Under the pieces are notes generated by a model, which was not told the DNA's origin, did not search any database, and worked only from the letters and a program-made list of their open reading frames with translations. Positions 43,335 through 51,631 of a DNA stretch of 64,000 nt are shown piece after piece (the stretch's first letter is position 1; each line of letters begins with the position of its first letter). The position numbers and the translations under genes are program-made. This stretch comes from Saccharopolyspora gloriosae (GTDB lineage: Bacteria > Actinomycetota > Actinomycetes > Mycobacteriales > Pseudonocardiaceae): positions 2,605,501-2,669,500 of the forward strand of contig NZ_JACHIV010000001.1 of the NCBI RefSeq assembly GCF_014203325.1. Reading direction: 5' to 3'.

Positions 43335-44138
43335 ATGAGCGGCATGGCGGACGGGCAGAAAGGGGTGCGGGACGTCAAATCGGCGGCCCGCACGGTGGAA
43401 GTCCTGGAGGTGCTGGGCGGCCTCGACGGCGAACCGGTGAACCTGCGCGAACTCGCCGAACGCACCCAGGTCCCGCGCAGCAGCCTCTACGCCCTGCTGC
43501 AGACGCTCGTCGCGCGTGGCTGGGTCCGCACCGACGCCACCGGCTCGCTGTACGGGATCGGGGTGCGGGCGCTGCTGGTCGGCACCTCCTACATCGACGG
43601 GGACCTGCGCGTCGCCGAGATCAAGCCGTACCTGGACGACCTGGTGGCCGACCTCGGGGAGACGGTGCACTTCGCCCGGCTCGACGGCGCCGACGTGGTC
43701 TACCTGCTGACCCGCGAGTCCAAGCACCACCTGCGCCCGTTCAGCCGGGTCGGCAGGCGCCTCCCGGCGAGCGCGACCTCGCTCGGCAAAGCACTGCTGG
43801 CCGAGCGGGAGGACGCCGAGATCGACGAACTGCTGCCGGATCCGCTGCCGAAGTTCACCGAGTCGACCCTCGACCGCGCTGAGCTGAAGGCGGACCTGGC
43901 CGCCACGCGGGAGCGCGGCTACGCCATCGAACGGGAGGAGAGCAACGTCGGCGTGCACTGCATCGGCGTGGCACTGCGCTACGACGGGCCGGTGCAGGAC
44001 GCGATCAGCTGCTCGATGCCGACTGCGCGGGTGACCCCGGAGATCCAGCAGGACGCCGTCGAGCGGATGTTGCGGGCTCGCGACGAAATCGAACGAGCAG
44101 CCCTCCGCTGGCCGACTTCACAGGTCTCTTGGCGGTGA
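43335..44138 (+). CDS. IclR family transcriptional regulator of the glucarate operon
   Basis: 267 residues. HTH region VNLRELAERTQVPRSSLYALLQTLVARGWV, then the effector domain with GETVHFARLDGADVVYLLTRESKHH, LPASATSLGKALLA and NVGVHCIGVALRYDGPVQDAISCSMP. ATG 43335 lies six to seven bases after AGGGGAG. It is last gene of the glucarate cluster in the same direction, so it is the natural candidate for the GTCTACATA repeats in front of kdgD. It is different in sequence from the IclR protein at 31640. Confidence 0.88.
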   Translation: MSGMADGQKGVRDVKSAARTVEVLEVLGGLDGEPVNLRELAERTQVPRSSLYALLQTLVARGWVRTDATGSLYGIGVRALLVGTSYIDGDLRVAEIKPYLDDLVADLGETVHFARLDGADVVYLLTRESKHHLRPFSRVGRRLPASATSLGKALLAEREDAEIDELLPDPLPKFTESTLDRAELKADLAATRERGYAIEREESNVGVHCIGVALRYDGPVQDAISCSMPTARVTPEIQQDAVERMLRARDEIERAALRWPTSQVSWR

Positions 44139-44187
44139 TGTTCTTTTCTTCTTTTGCTTCGGTGGTCGGGTGGCATTGGTGGTCACT

Positions 44188-44218
44188 GCTCAGCGGCTTC
44201 GCCGCTGACAGGACAATG
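44188..44218. repeat. Hairpin repeat copy B
   Basis: TCAGCGGC (44190-44197) pairs perfectly with GCCGCTGA (44201-44208) around TTC, followed by CAGGACAATGA. It is the second copy of the element at 41770, here 50 bases after the IclR stop, where it could end transcription of the glucarate operon. The gap 44139-44396 has no gene. Confidence 0.65.
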
Positions 44219-44396
44219 ATCGAAATGCGCTTGGCGTGGGGCGTTCTTGGTTTGTCCGCAGTGGATTTTTCCTGCTGGTGTTGGTCGTCGGGTGCAATTC
44301 GATTCGTCCGGGTGGGGCTTGTCGGGGGCGGTGGGTGGCGGCAGGCTCGGAATCGGTGGGAGTCCGGTCAGGGGAACGGGCTGAGGGGAGCGTCCG

Positions 44397-45344
44397 ATGG
44401 GGCGGGGCGAACGACGGTGTGATGCGGGTGCGGCCGGTCCGGTCGTGCCCGAGCAGGGGGTGCCGGAGTCCGCCGCGCCGCCGAGGGTGCCCGCGGTTCC
44501 CGCTGCCAGAGAGCCGGAGGCCGGGCGGAAATCCGGTTCCGAGTTCTCCCTCCACGCGATTCCGGGAGTGGACGTGCAGCACGCCAACGCCGCGCGGATG
44601 TACGACTACGCGCTCAACGGCGACCACAACTTCAAGATCGACCGCGAGGTGGCGGACCAGGTGTTCGCGGTGATGCCCAGCGGGCCCGCCGTCGCCCGGT
44701 CGAACCGCGCGTTCCTGCGCCGCGCCGTGGAGTTCTGCGTCGACGAGGGGATCGACCAGTTCCTCGACCTCGGTTCGGGCATTCCCACCCGCGGCAACAC
44801 CCACGAGATCGCGCAGGTGCGGAATCCGGACGCGCGCGTGGTGTACGTCGACAACGAACCGGTGGCCGCCGCGCACACCCGCCAGCTGCTGCAGGGCAAC
44901 CCGAACGCGGCGATGGTGCAGGCCGACGTCCGCGATCCGGCGGCGGTGCTCGCCGCCGAACCGACGCGGGAGCTGCTCGACTTCTCCCGTCCGGTCGGGG
45001 TGCTGATGGTGGCGGTGCTGCACTACGTCAGCGATGCGGACGGGATCGAGGACATGCTCGCCGCGTACCGCGGCCAGTGCTCGCGCGGCAGCTTCCTGGT
45101 GGTCTCGCACACGACGCAGGACCACGTGCCCGACAAGGCGCGCGCGCTGCGGGAGGTGCTGGCGAAGTCCGGCACCGAGGTGACCCATCGCGATCACGCC
45201 GGGGTGCGCGCGGTGTTCGACGGATGGCGGCTGGTGGAACCGGGCGTGGTGTGGACTCCGCAATGGCGGGGTCCGCAGCCGGAACCGGACGACCCCGCGC
45301 CGGAGGAATCGGAGACGTGGTGCGGGGTCGCCGAATTGATCTGA
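44397..45344 (+). CDS. SAM-dependent methyltransferase, DUF574 type
   Basis: 315 residues. After a variable Pro/Ala-rich N-terminus of about 55 residues comes the family core. The core has HANAARMYDYALNGDHNFKIDREVADQV, ARSNRAFLRRAVEF, the SAM-binding QFLDLGSGIPTRGNTHE, VVYVDNEPVAAAH and MVAVLHYVSD, ending in VVWTPQWRG. This family is abundant in Actinobacteria and its substrates are mostly unknown. A paralogue lies at 51632. ATG 44397 follows GAGGGGAG. Confidence 0.88.
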   Translation: MGRGERRCDAGAAGPVVPEQGVPESAAPPRVPAVPAAREPEAGRKSGSEFSLHAIPGVDVQHANAARMYDYALNGDHNFKIDREVADQVFAVMPSGPAVARSNRAFLRRAVEFCVDEGIDQFLDLGSGIPTRGNTHEIAQVRNPDARVVYVDNEPVAAAHTRQLLQGNPNAAMVQADVRDPAAVLAAEPTRELLDFSRPVGVLMVAVLHYVSDADGIEDMLAAYRGQCSRGSFLVVSHTTQDHVPDKARALREVLAKSGTEVTHRDHAGVRAVFDGWRLVEPGVVWTPQWRGPQPEPDDPAPEESETWCGVAELI

Positions 45345-45439
45345 CCACGCGAGTCCTCTGTGGACTCCGCGAGTTCCGCGCGGAATTTCCCACCATGTGA
45401 ACATTTTCCTGCGCTGGGAGGGGCAGCCCGGTTCACATC

Positions 45440-45508
45440 ATGACATATGTCATTGCCATGGCTAATTTTCGCGAGCCCCGCGGTCGGTTAGTCTCCGATT
45501 CGAATCGG
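45440..45508. promoter_or_regulatory. Two 14-base perfect palindromes before the AEC transporter
   Basis: ATGACATATGTCAT at 45440-45453 and CCGATTCGAATCGG at 45495-45508 are both self-complementary. They lie in the 317-base gap 45345-45661, about 155-220 bases before the transporter gene. Each could bind a dimeric regulator. No gene is seen in the gap. Confidence 0.5.
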
Positions 45509-45661
45509 TAGTGCCCGAACGAATCAGCGGGCACCGTTCCCGCGTCCCGCCCTTCCCGGTGCGGCCGGACGCGTCGTGTCGAGGATCGGAGTCGCACCGA
45601 TGAGTCGCGCGCACCCCGCCGGGCGCGGGGGACCGCACCCCGCCCGCCGATCGGAGCCGGC

Positions 45662-46582
45662 GTGAGCGGAGTGCTCACCGGCTTCACGGTCATCGGAGCC
45701 ATCATCGCCGTCGGCTACCTGGTGGCGTGGCGCGGATCCCTCGGCGAACACGGCCAAGAAGTGCTGAGCAGGCTCGCGTTCTCCGTCGGCACCCCCGCGC
45801 TGCTGTTCACGACGCTGGCCCGCGCCGACCTGTCCGTGATCGCCTCGCTGCCGCTGCTGATCACCGCGCTGAGCACGTTCGTCGTCGCGGGCCTGTTCGT
45901 GGCGGTCGGGGTGATCCGCGGCTGGGACGTCGGACGCACGACGATCGGCGCGCTGTGCTCCAGCTACGTCAACTCCGGCAACCTCGGCATCCCGATCGCG
46001 GTCTACGTGCTCGGCGACGCCTCGCTGGTCGCCCCGGTGCTGCTGCTGCAGCAACTCGTCATCACACCGGTGGCGCTGGCGGTGCTGGACCTCTCGCGGC
46101 CCGGCGCGCGCACCTCGTGGACCGCCCGGATCACCGCGCCGTTCCGGAACCCGGTGGTGCTCGGCTCGCTCGGCGGCGTGGCGGTCGCCGCGACCGGCCT
46201 GCACGTCCCGGACGCCGTGTACGACCCGATCAACCTGCTCGGCGGCATGGCGGTGCCGGGCGTGCTGCTGGCGTTCGGGATCTCGCTGCGCGGCGCGAGC
46301 CTGCCGGGGCGCAGCCCGGAGAAGCGCGTCGTGTTCCTGACCGTGGCGTTGAAGTCGGTCGTGCAGCCGCTCGTGGCCTGGGTGCTCGGGCACTTCGCGT
46401 TCGGCCTCGGGCAGGCGGAGCTGTTCGCGGTCGTCGTGACCTCCGCGCTCCCGGCCGCGCAGAACCTGTTCACCTACGCGGCCCGCTACGAGACCTCACT
46501 GGTGCTGGCGCGCGAGTCGGTGCTGCTGTCGACCATCCTCGCGGTACCGGGAATCGGCGTGATCGCCGCCTTGCTCGGGTAG
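45662..46582 (+). CDS. AEC (auxin efflux carrier) family transporter
   Basis: 306 residues, about ten membrane segments in two halves. The first segment is GFTVIGAIIAVGYLVAWRG, the family motif region is CSSYVNSGNLGIPIAVYVLGDAS, and the second half has GVLLAFGISLRGASLPG and TSALPAAQNLFTYAARY. Bacterial members move malate, malonate or other small organic acids. It stands alone downstream of two palindromes, so it may be induced by its substrate. GTG/ATG choice: the frame begins at 45662 (GTG) behind GGAGCCGGC. Confidence 0.85.
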   Translation: MSGVLTGFTVIGAIIAVGYLVAWRGSLGEHGQEVLSRLAFSVGTPALLFTTLARADLSVIASLPLLITALSTFVVAGLFVAVGVIRGWDVGRTTIGALCSSYVNSGNLGIPIAVYVLGDASLVAPVLLLQQLVITPVALAVLDLSRPGARTSWTARITAPFRNPVVLGSLGGVAVAATGLHVPDAVYDPINLLGGMAVPGVLLAFGISLRGASLPGRSPEKRVVFLTVALKSVVQPLVAWVLGHFAFGLGQAELFAVVVTSALPAAQNLFTYAARYETSLVLARESVLLSTILAVPGIGVIAALLG

Positions 46583-46590
46583 CGGTCCGC

Positions 46591-47307
46591 TCACCGCAGG
46601 GTCGTCGTGCGCACGAAGCTCAACGACTGCGGCCAGGAGTGCAGGTAGGCCTCCGCGTTGACCGGCTTCGACTGCCGGGCGCGGGCGCTGAAACCGTGCT
46701 CGGCGCCCGGGTAGGTGTGCACGATGCTCGCCCCGTGGGAGCGGCCGGTGAGCGCCGCGTTGAGCGCGTCGAAGCTCTCCCGCGGCACCAGCTCGTCGGC
46801 ACCGGGGTAGTGCATCATCACCGGCGCGTCGATGCGGGCGGCGTGCTCGGCCGCGTCGAGCGCGTGGTTCGGCGCCGCCGGGATCGGCACCGTCGGGTGG
46901 TAGGCGATCACGTTGGCGAGCCGCTTGTCCCGCGCGCCGAGCAGCAGCGCGAACCGGCCGCCGAGGCACCAGCCGATCACCCCGACCCGCGTCAGGCCGA
47001 GCTCGTTGAACATGTGCGAGAGCAGCCGTTGCTGCTCGGCCAGCGCCGCCTCGTCGTCGAGCCGGCCCATCAGCCGCACCAGCTCCTCGTGCCCGGTGTC
47101 GTCCGCGCTCGGGCCGTCCCACGGGTCCCAGGACAGCGCGGTGACCCCGGCCTCGGCGAGGTCCGCGGCGAACTCGCGGACCTGCTCGCCGATGCCGGTC
47201 AGCATCGGCAGCAGCAACATCCCGCCGCCCCCGTCCACCTCGGGCCGCGCCAGGTAAGCGCGGGAGGTGCCGACCGCGACGTACTCTCCGGTGATCTCCT
47301 CAGCCAT
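46591..47307 (-). CDS. Dienelactone hydrolase family protein
   Basis: 238 residues, alpha/beta hydrolase. The nucleophile is Cys114 in GWCLGGRFALLLG, the acid is Asp in YPGADELVP, and the base is His in YPGAEHGFS. The Cys nucleophile and the GxCxGG elbow are those of dienelactone hydrolases, which open lactones in aromatic breakdown; many members act on other esters. It is convergent with the AEC transporter (eight bases) and divergent from the enoyl-CoA hydratase. Confidence 0.87.
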   Translation of the reverse strand: MAEEITGEYVAVGTSRAYLARPEVDGGGGMLLLPMLTGIGEQVREFAADLAEAGVTALSWDPWDGPSADDTGHEELVRLMGRLDDEAALAEQQRLLSHMFNELGLTRVGVIGWCLGGRFALLLGARDKRLANVIAYHPTVPIPAAPNHALDAAEHAARIDAPVMMHYPGADELVPRESFDALNAALTGRSHGASIVHTYPGAEHGFSARARQSKPVNAEAYLHSWPQSLSFVRTTTLR

Positions 47308-47419
47308 GCGTCCACCCTAGGCATCCCCGGCGGGACGAGCGGCTCGGGCGGGTGCGGGCCGGCGCGGCCGATGATCCACGATGGGCGGTGCGCCCCGACG
47401 ACCGCAGTGGAGGACACCC

Positions 47420-48205
47420 GTGGCACCCGAGTCCGTCCGGTACGAGTTCGACTCCGGCATCGCAGTGCTGACCTTGGACGATCCGCCGATGAACCTGGTG
47501 TCGCTGGAGACGACCCGCGCGTTGGAGGCCGCGCTGGACGCGGTCGAGCGCGACGCCGCGCGGGTCGTGATCGTGACCGGCGCGGGCGAGCGGGCGTTCT
47601 GCGCGGGCTCGGACGTCACCGAGTTCCCCGCGATGATGCGGCCCGGCGAGGTCGTGGACAAGAAGCTGCGCAGGCAGAACGCGGCGTTCAACCGGCTCGC
47701 CGAGCTGCCGGTGCCGACGATCGCCGCGCTCGGCGGGCTCACCTACGGCGGCGGGCTGGAGATCGCGGTGTGCTGCGACCTGCTCATCGCGGAGCGCCAC
47801 GTCCGGTTGGCGTTGCCGGAGATCAAGCTCGGCATCTTCCCCGGCAGCGGGGGCACGTTCCGCGTGACCCGGCGGGTCGGCCAGGTCCGGGCGAAGGAGC
47901 TGATGCTGTTCGGCGAGCCCATCGACGCGGACACCGCGTTGTCCTGGGGGCTGCTGAACCAGGTCGTGGAGCGCGGCGAAGCGCTCCGCACCGCGAAGGA
48001 GTGGGCGACGACGCTGGCGCGCCGTCCGCGCACCTCGCTGCGCCTGTGCAAGGCGCTGATCAACGCCACCGACGACGAGAGCGACGAGGAGATGCTGAGC
48101 CGCTCCTTGGCAGCCAGCGATCAGGCGTTCACCTCCGCCGAGTGCGACGAGGGCGTCCGGGCCTTCCTCGCCAAGCGCACCCCCGACTTCACCACCTCCG
48201 GCTGA
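47420..48205 (+). CDS. Enoyl-CoA hydratase/isomerase family protein
   Basis: 261 residues, crotonase fold. CoA/oxyanion motifs: GAGERAFCAGSDVTEF and ALGGLTYGGGLEIAVCCDL (second backbone-NH site), then LPEIKLGIFPGSGGTFRVTRRVG with the catalytic Glu region. It hydrates enoyl-CoA esters or catalyses related reactions in fatty-acid or ring-acid breakdown. GTG 47420 follows GGAGG six bases upstream. It is a single gene, so no pathway is assigned. Confidence 0.87.
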   Translation: MAPESVRYEFDSGIAVLTLDDPPMNLVSLETTRALEAALDAVERDAARVVIVTGAGERAFCAGSDVTEFPAMMRPGEVVDKKLRRQNAAFNRLAELPVPTIAALGGLTYGGGLEIAVCCDLLIAERHVRLALPEIKLGIFPGSGGTFRVTRRVGQVRAKELMLFGEPIDADTALSWGLLNQVVERGEALRTAKEWATTLARRPRTSLRLCKALINATDDESDEEMLSRSLAASDQAFTSAECDEGVRAFLAKRTPDFTTSG

Positions 48206-48278
48206 CCGGCCTCCCGAAGGACGCGCACGCCCCGACTCCGCTCCGCACCACCCGGCTGGGCCTCACCCACCCCCACCC

Positions 48279-48410
48279 CGCAATTCCGCGAGAAATCGAA
48301 CCCCGCCGGGCCTGGGCGCTCCGCCGCAGCAAGGGCAAAACACCAGGGCATGGCGTTGTGTTCAGGGGTGTTCGTGGGCGAACGGGATGTGATCTCGCGA
48401 GAAATTGCGG
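48279..48410. repeat. 132-base intergenic element with inverted ends
   Basis: The gap between the hydratase and the stress-protein gene contains CCGCAATT near 48279 and AATTGCGG ending at 48410 in inverted order. Each is joined to a CGCGAGAAAT(C/T)G motif (48287-48298 and 48396-48407). The same motif occurs once at 34063 and once at 62563. It may be a small non-coding repeat. No coding content is apparent. Confidence 0.4.
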
Positions 48411-48466
48411 ACCGGTGCGGAGGCCGGGGACACGAATGGGCGTCGGTGGGCCGGGGGAGTGCCGGG

Positions 48467-48883
48467 TCAGCGGGTGCCTTCGCGGACCACGACGACAGGG
48501 CAGGGGGCGTGCTGCACGCAGTGCTGGCCCACCGACCCGAGCAGGGCCCCGGTGAAGCCGCCGTGGCCCCGGCTGCCGACGACGAGCAGATCGGCGCCCG
48601 CGGCCGCGTCGAGCAGCGCCTTCGCCGGGCTGCCCTGCGCGACGACGCGCTCCACGGGAACCCGCGACTCGGCGGCGACGTCGTGCACCGCCTCCCGCAG
48701 CGTCTGCGCCGTGACGTGACCGGCGTCCTCCGGCGCCCAGCCGTAGATGGGGGAGAGGTCCCACGCCATCAGCGCGGTGATCGCGCCTCCCGTGAGGTCC
48801 GCGTGCCACAGCGCCCAGCGCAGCGCGGCGCGGGACGAGGCTGATCCGTCCACTCCGGTCACGATCTGATAGGTCTCGGTCAT
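48467..48883 (-). CDS. Universal stress protein (UspA family)
   Basis: 138 residues. GVDGSASSRAALRWALWHA opens the alpha/beta fold. The ATP-binding motif G-x2-G-x9-G-S is intact in VVGSRGHGGFTGALLGSVGQHCVQHAPCPVVVV. Such proteins bind ATP and help survival under starvation, redox or oxygen stress. ATG 48883 follows GGGAGGGCG. The single gene gives no more detail. Confidence 0.9.
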   Translation of the reverse strand: MTETYQIVTGVDGSASSRAALRWALWHADLTGGAITALMAWDLSPIYGWAPEDAGHVTAQTLREAVHDVAAESRVPVERVVAQGSPAKALLDAAAGADLLVVGSRGHGGFTGALLGSVGQHCVQHAPCPVVVVREGTR

Positions 48884-49063
48884 GTTCGCCCTCCCTGTGG
48901 CAGCTTCACCGTGCCGCACCTCCCGAGTGGTCGCATCGCGGCGCTGAGCAGCGACGATCACCTCGGGCCGGGATTCGGCTACGGCTGCGGGGTGATCCCG
49001 ATCGCATTCCCAACCTGTTGGATTGGGTTTACGGCGGTGCCGCGGCCTGGCTACGTTCTCCCC

Positions 49064-49141
49064 ATGCCGCAGCGGCCGATGCTCACCACCCGGGATCACG
49101 TGGACCTGTCCCGGGTGTCCTCGGCGCTCTGTCACCGCTGA
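49064..49141 (+). CDS. Leader peptide before sulfonate genes (25 residues)
   Basis: MPQRPMLTTRDHVDLSRVSSALCHR. This ends in the TRxHVDLxRxxSALCxR pattern of the short putative leader peptides that precede sulfur-assimilation genes in actinomycetes. The cysteine codon is third from the end. TACGTT at 49052-49057, seven bases before the ATG, could be a -10 box, so the message may be leaderless. The binding-protein gene starts 133 bases later. Between them, CGCCGG/CCGGCG (49155-49160 and 49167-49172) forms a hairpin followed by a pyrimidine run. Ribosome stalling at the Cys codon when cysteine is low is the expected mode. Confidence 0.75.
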   Translation: MPQRPMLTTRDHVDLSRVSSALCHR

Positions 49142-49274
49142 CCCGGCCCGGTCCCGCCGGCTCGTTCCGGCGCCGCTGACCCCTCTCCTTCTTCGCGGCA
49201 GTCCTCCGCGGACGAATGCCGTCCCCGCTCATCCCGCGCGGCGCCCCCGCCCGCGCGCTCCTGTTGGAGGCTCC

Positions 49275-50273
49275 ATGTCGACCCGCTCCACGCGGCGTTC
49301 CTTCTTGACCAAGCTGGCCGTCGCCCCGATCGCCCTGAGCCCGCTCGCCGCGGCGGCCTGCGGCGGGAACTCCGCGGTACGCGAGGACGGCAGCGTCGAC
49401 CTCACCAAGGTCACGTTGACCATCGGCGACCAGGCGGGCATCCAGCAATCGCTGGTGGAGGCCGCGGGCGTGCTCGACGGCAAGCAGTACGAGGTGCGCT
49501 GGTCCCAGTTCGCCGCCGCCGCTCCGCTGCTGGAGGCGCTGCGCAGCGGAGCGGTCGACATCGGGTTGGCGGGCGACGCGCCGACGCTCAACGCACTCGG
49601 CTCCGGAGCCGACATCAAGATCGTCTCGGCGACCCGGTCCGTGCGGCAGTACGGACTGGCCATCGTGGTGCCGCAGGGATCGCCGATCACCTCGGTCGCC
49701 GACCTGCGCGGCAAGACCGTCTCGCCCACGACACCCGGCAGCGTGGGGCACTACCTGCTGCTCAGCGCGCTGCGCGAGGCGGGAGTGCCCGCGAACGAGG
49801 TGCGGATCAGCTTCCTGGAACCTGTCAACGCCAGCGCCGCGCTGAGCTCCGGAGCCATCGACGCCTGGTCCACCTGGGACCCGTACACCGCGGCGGCCCA
49901 GCTCGACCAGGGCGCGACCGTGCTGCGCGACGCGAACGGCCTCGCCCACGGCCTGAGCTTCATCAACGCCTACCAGGAGGCCCTCGACGATCCGGGCCGC
50001 CGCGCGGCCGTGCGCGACTTCGTCGGCAGGTACAACAAGGCGCTCGACTGGGCGCGCGCGGAGCCGGCGGAGAACGCGCGGATCTACGGCGAGCTCAGCC
50101 ACCGCCCGCCCAACGTGGCCCGGCTCGTCTCCGACCGCTCGCAGCGCACCGGCGGGCCCGTCGACGACCAGGTGATCGCCCAGCTGCAGGAGGTCGCCGA
50201 CAACTACCGGGAGTTCGGCGTGCTGCGCGAGCACCTGGCCATCGCCGAGCACGTCGACCGCGGCCTGTACTGA
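49275..50273 (+). CDS. Sulfonate/nitrate/taurine-type ABC transporter substrate-binding lipoprotein
   Basis: 332 residues. Twin-arginine-like TRRSFLTKLAVAP, then LAAAAC lipobox. The mature part is an SsuA/TauA-type binding protein: TIGDQAGIQQSLVEAAG, GAVDIGLAGDAPTLNAL, VADLRGKTVSPTTPGSVGHYLLL and GAIDAWSTWDPYTAAAQ. It catches a sulfonate-like ligand at the outer face of the membrane. ATG 49275 follows GGAGG. The flavin monooxygenase gene follows after 14 bases. No permease or ATPase gene accompanies it, but those at 59747 and 61604 belong to the same transporter type. Confidence 0.87.
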   Translation: MSTRSTRRSFLTKLAVAPIALSPLAAAACGGNSAVREDGSVDLTKVTLTIGDQAGIQQSLVEAAGVLDGKQYEVRWSQFAAAAPLLEALRSGAVDIGLAGDAPTLNALGSGADIKIVSATRSVRQYGLAIVVPQGSPITSVADLRGKTVSPTTPGSVGHYLLLSALREAGVPANEVRISFLEPVNASAALSSGAIDAWSTWDPYTAAAQLDQGATVLRDANGLAHGLSFINAYQEALDDPGRRAAVRDFVGRYNKALDWARAEPAENARIYGELSHRPPNVARLVSDRSQRTGGPVDDQVIAQLQEVADNYREFGVLREHLAIAEHVDRGLY

Positions 50274-50287
50274 GCGGGGACGCGACG

Positions 50288-51604
50288 ATGACCGCAGAAC
50301 TGCACCTGGCCCTCTACCTGAGCGACGCCGGGATCCACGCGGGCGGCTGGCGCCATCCCGCCGCCGACGCGCCCGGCGACCACGGCCTGGACCACTACCG
50401 GCGGCTCACCGAGGCGGCCGAGCGGGCGAAGCTGGACCTGGTGTTCATCGCGGACAAGCTCGCCGTCGACGACATCTACGGCGGAGACTTCGCCACCGTG
50501 CTGGAACACCGGCCGAACACCCACCTCGACCCGATCGTGCTGCTGTCGGCGTTGTCGTCGGTGACCGAGCGGATCGGGCTGGCCGCGACGGCGTCGACGA
50601 CCTACTCGGAGCCGTTCCACGTGGCGCGGATGTTCGCCAGCATCGACCACCTCAGCGGCGGGCGAGCGGCGTGGAACGCGGTGACCTCGGTCAGCGACGG
50701 CGAGGCGCGCAACTTCAACCGCACCGAGCACCTCGACCACGGGACCCGCTACGAGCGCGCGGCGGAGTTCCTCACCGCGGTGCGCGCGCTGTGGGACACC
50801 TGGGACGACGGCGCGGTGCTCGCCGACCAGCGGGCCGGGCGGTTCGCCGATGCGGGCAAGGTCCGCTACGCCGATCACGACGGGGAGTGGTTCCAGGTCC
50901 GCGGGCCGCTGACGGTGCCGCGCCCGCCCCAAGGGCGCCCGGTGATCGTCCAAGCGGGCGCGTCCGGGGTGTTCCAGCGGCTCGCGGCCGAGAACGCCGA
51001 TCTCGTGTTCGCGGTCGCGCCCACCCTGGAACGCGGCGTGGAGTTCTACCGCGGGTTCAAGCAACAGGTGCGGGAAGCGGGCCGGGCCGAGCACGAGGTC
51101 CGGGTGCTGCCGGGGATCATGCCGATCGTCGGCGAGACCGACGAGCACGCCGCGGAGATCGAGCGGGAGCTGCGGTCGCTGGTGCTGCCCATCGCGGGCC
51201 TCACCTTCATGTCCGCCAGCATGAACCACGACCTGTCGCGCTACCCGGTGGACGGGCCGGTGCCCGACGTCCGCGACGAGATCCGCGGCAGCAAGGGCCG
51301 GTTCCAGCACGTGATCGCCGATGCCGTCGAACGCGGTCTCACGCTCGGCGAGCTGGGTGCGGAGTACGCCGCGACGCTGTCGTTCCCGCTGGTCGCCGGA
51401 TCACCGGTGACGATCGCGGACGAGCTGCAGCGCTGGCGAGAAGCAGGTGCCTGCGACGGTTTCGTCCTGATGCCCGCCTACGTGCCGGGCGGGGTGACGG
51501 ACTTCTTCGATCACGTGGTCCCGGAGCTCCAGCGCCGAGGATTATTCCGCACGGAGTATCGCGGTCGTACCCTGCGCGATCACCTCGGTGTTGATCGTCC
51601 TTGA
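50288..51604 (+). CDS. LLM-class FMN-dependent monooxygenase (NtaA/SnaA/DszA type)
   Basis: 438 residues, the length of the NtaA/DszA/SfnG branch rather than SsuD (about 380). Segments: KLDLVFIADKLAVDD, GLAATASTTYSEPFHVARMFASIDHLSGGRAAWNAVTSVSDGEARNF (FMN site region), VIVQAGASGVFQRLAAENADLVF and PAYVPGGVTDFFDHVVPELQRRG. It uses FMNH2 and oxygen, probably to release sulfite from an organosulfur compound delivered by the binding protein upstream. A flavin reductase gene is not visible nearby. It is convergent with the methyltransferase at 51632. Confidence 0.87.
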   Translation: MTAELHLALYLSDAGIHAGGWRHPAADAPGDHGLDHYRRLTEAAERAKLDLVFIADKLAVDDIYGGDFATVLEHRPNTHLDPIVLLSALSSVTERIGLAATASTTYSEPFHVARMFASIDHLSGGRAAWNAVTSVSDGEARNFNRTEHLDHGTRYERAAEFLTAVRALWDTWDDGAVLADQRAGRFADAGKVRYADHDGEWFQVRGPLTVPRPPQGRPVIVQAGASGVFQRLAAENADLVFAVAPTLERGVEFYRGFKQQVREAGRAEHEVRVLPGIMPIVGETDEHAAEIERELRSLVLPIAGLTFMSASMNHDLSRYPVDGPVPDVRDEIRGSKGRFQHVIADAVERGLTLGELGAEYAATLSFPLVAGSPVTIADELQRWREAGACDGFVLMPAYVPGGVTDFFDHVVPELQRRGLFRTEYRGRTLRDHLGVDRP

Positions 51605-51631
51605 CCAGCACCGAGGTGATCGTGGGGCTGA

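Noticed and set aside
41868-43958. Leftward 696-codon frame opposite the MFS transporter and IclR genes
   Set aside because: His/Gln/Arg-rich translation without motifs; the forward genes are certain.
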